From: Chitinophagaceae bacterium PMP191F
GTDB lineage: Bacteria; Bacteroidota; Bacteroidia; Chitinophagales; Chitinophagaceae
Assembly: GCA_001302245.1 (NCBI GenBank)
Contig: LGYU01000016.1
Location: 1 to 64,000 of the forward strand
Direction of reading: 5' to 3'
Length of the DNA: 64,000 nucleotides
Below are positions 63,774-64,000 of this stretch, piece by piece. The notes below the pieces were generated by a model, which ran no database searches, was not told the DNA's origin, and saw only the letters and a list, made by a program, of their open reading frames with translations. Every line of letters begins with the position of its first letter. The stretch's first letter is position 1. The translations under genes and the position numbers were made by a program.

Positions 63774-63790
63774 ATCTTAGCAACTAAGAT
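63774..63790. promoter_or_regulatory. Candidate MarR operator
   Basis: ATCTTAG-CAA-CTAAGAT is a perfect palindrome with a three-base centre, 21 bases before the ATG of the MarR gene at 63812. A second related half site (ATAAGATAT) follows at 63800-63808. This is the usual place for autoregulation by a MarR repressor. Confidence 0.6.
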
Positions 63791-63811
63791 ATTTACCGAA
63801 TAAGATATAAA

Positions 63812-64000
63812 ATGGAAAACGAGATCACCCGGCAGATACGGAAACTAAGCCAGTTATACGCATTTACATCTATCCAGATGCACGAGACAGTTGCCAGGAA
63901 AGCGGGGCTTTCGGGCACTGATCATAAATACCTGGGGTTCCTGATGGAAAAGGGGCAAATGACCGCAGGTGAACTGGCCACTTTAACAGGGTTAACAACA
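63812..64000 (+). CDS. MarR-family transcriptional regulator, 3' part outside window
   Basis: The frame is open from ATG 63812 to the right edge (63 codons seen). RQIRKLSQLYAFTSIQMHET, then AGLSGTDHKYLGFLMEKGQM, then TAGELATLTGLTT form the start of the MarR winged helix. It would bind the palindrome upstream and repress its own gene and probably a divergent or downstream efflux or redox gene. Ends cut by the window. Confidence 0.85.
   Translation, partial: MENEITRQIRKLSQLYAFTSIQMHETVARKAGLSGTDHKYLGFLMEKGQMTAGELATLTGLTT

Overview
The window is a chromosomal segment of a Bacteroidota bacterium, most likely of the family Chitinophagaceae (Chitinophaga/Niastella-like). The case rests on two SusC-type TonB receptors coupled to ECF sigma/FecR anti-sigma genes, a very large secreted protein with a type IX secretion (T9SS) C-terminal tail, an OmpA protein with thrombospondin-3 repeats, promoters of the Bacteroidota type (TTTG, about 19 bases, TAnnTTTG), few clear Shine-Dalgarno sites, several TTG/GTG starts and moderate GC. 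No phage, insertion sequence, integrase or CRISPR array was seen.

Layout. 1-4519 (minus): ECF sigma factor, FecR and a SusC receptor that runs off the left edge. 4725-14777: metabolic and exported proteins (YdcF-like pair, tandem alpha/beta hydrolase, GGT-like Ntn hydrolase, phosphocholine-specific phospholipase C, DinB, SET, NTF2-like). 14785-19754: regulators (orphan LytTR response regulator, LacI, XRE, orphan ECF sigma), a SUKH protein, a strong candidate structured RNA at 18381-18496 and a small acidic protein. 20086-27649: membrane transglutaminase, two polytopic membrane proteins, Xaa-Pro aminopeptidase, rhodanese-thioredoxin, YCF48-like protein, a DUF486 pseudogene and ferritin. 27858-33397: SMC and OmpA/TSP3. 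33782-42245: LolA-fold protein, MobA, truncated haemoglobin, CbpA/CbpM, HAD phosphatase, small membrane proteins, AraC, Nudix, a desaturase resembling eukaryotic sphingolipid delta-4 desaturase, DUF1801 and a SWIB protein with a histone-H1-like tail. 42653-51042: a 2045-residue T9SS protein, a beta-helix protein and a SAM hydrolase. 51070-53159: decayed genes on both sides of an SDR gene and tRNA-Lys. 53193-54410: short AraC regulator and SDR. 55728-63649: a complete surface-signalling nutrient-uptake locus (ECF sigma, FecR, SusC with STN domain, SusD, TlpA-like thioredoxin). The right edge cuts a MarR gene.

What stands out outside the genes: a roughly 110-nt RNA-like element with four nested helices next to an orphan sigma factor; a dispersed modular intergenic repeat family whose two best copies (16926-17121 and 35612-35842, inverted) are clearly homologous while other gaps carry fragments of the same modules; a degenerate ATCCAAT-rich tract at 24395-24690; and three well-supported pseudogenes. 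All product names come from motif reading by eye; no database search was possible.
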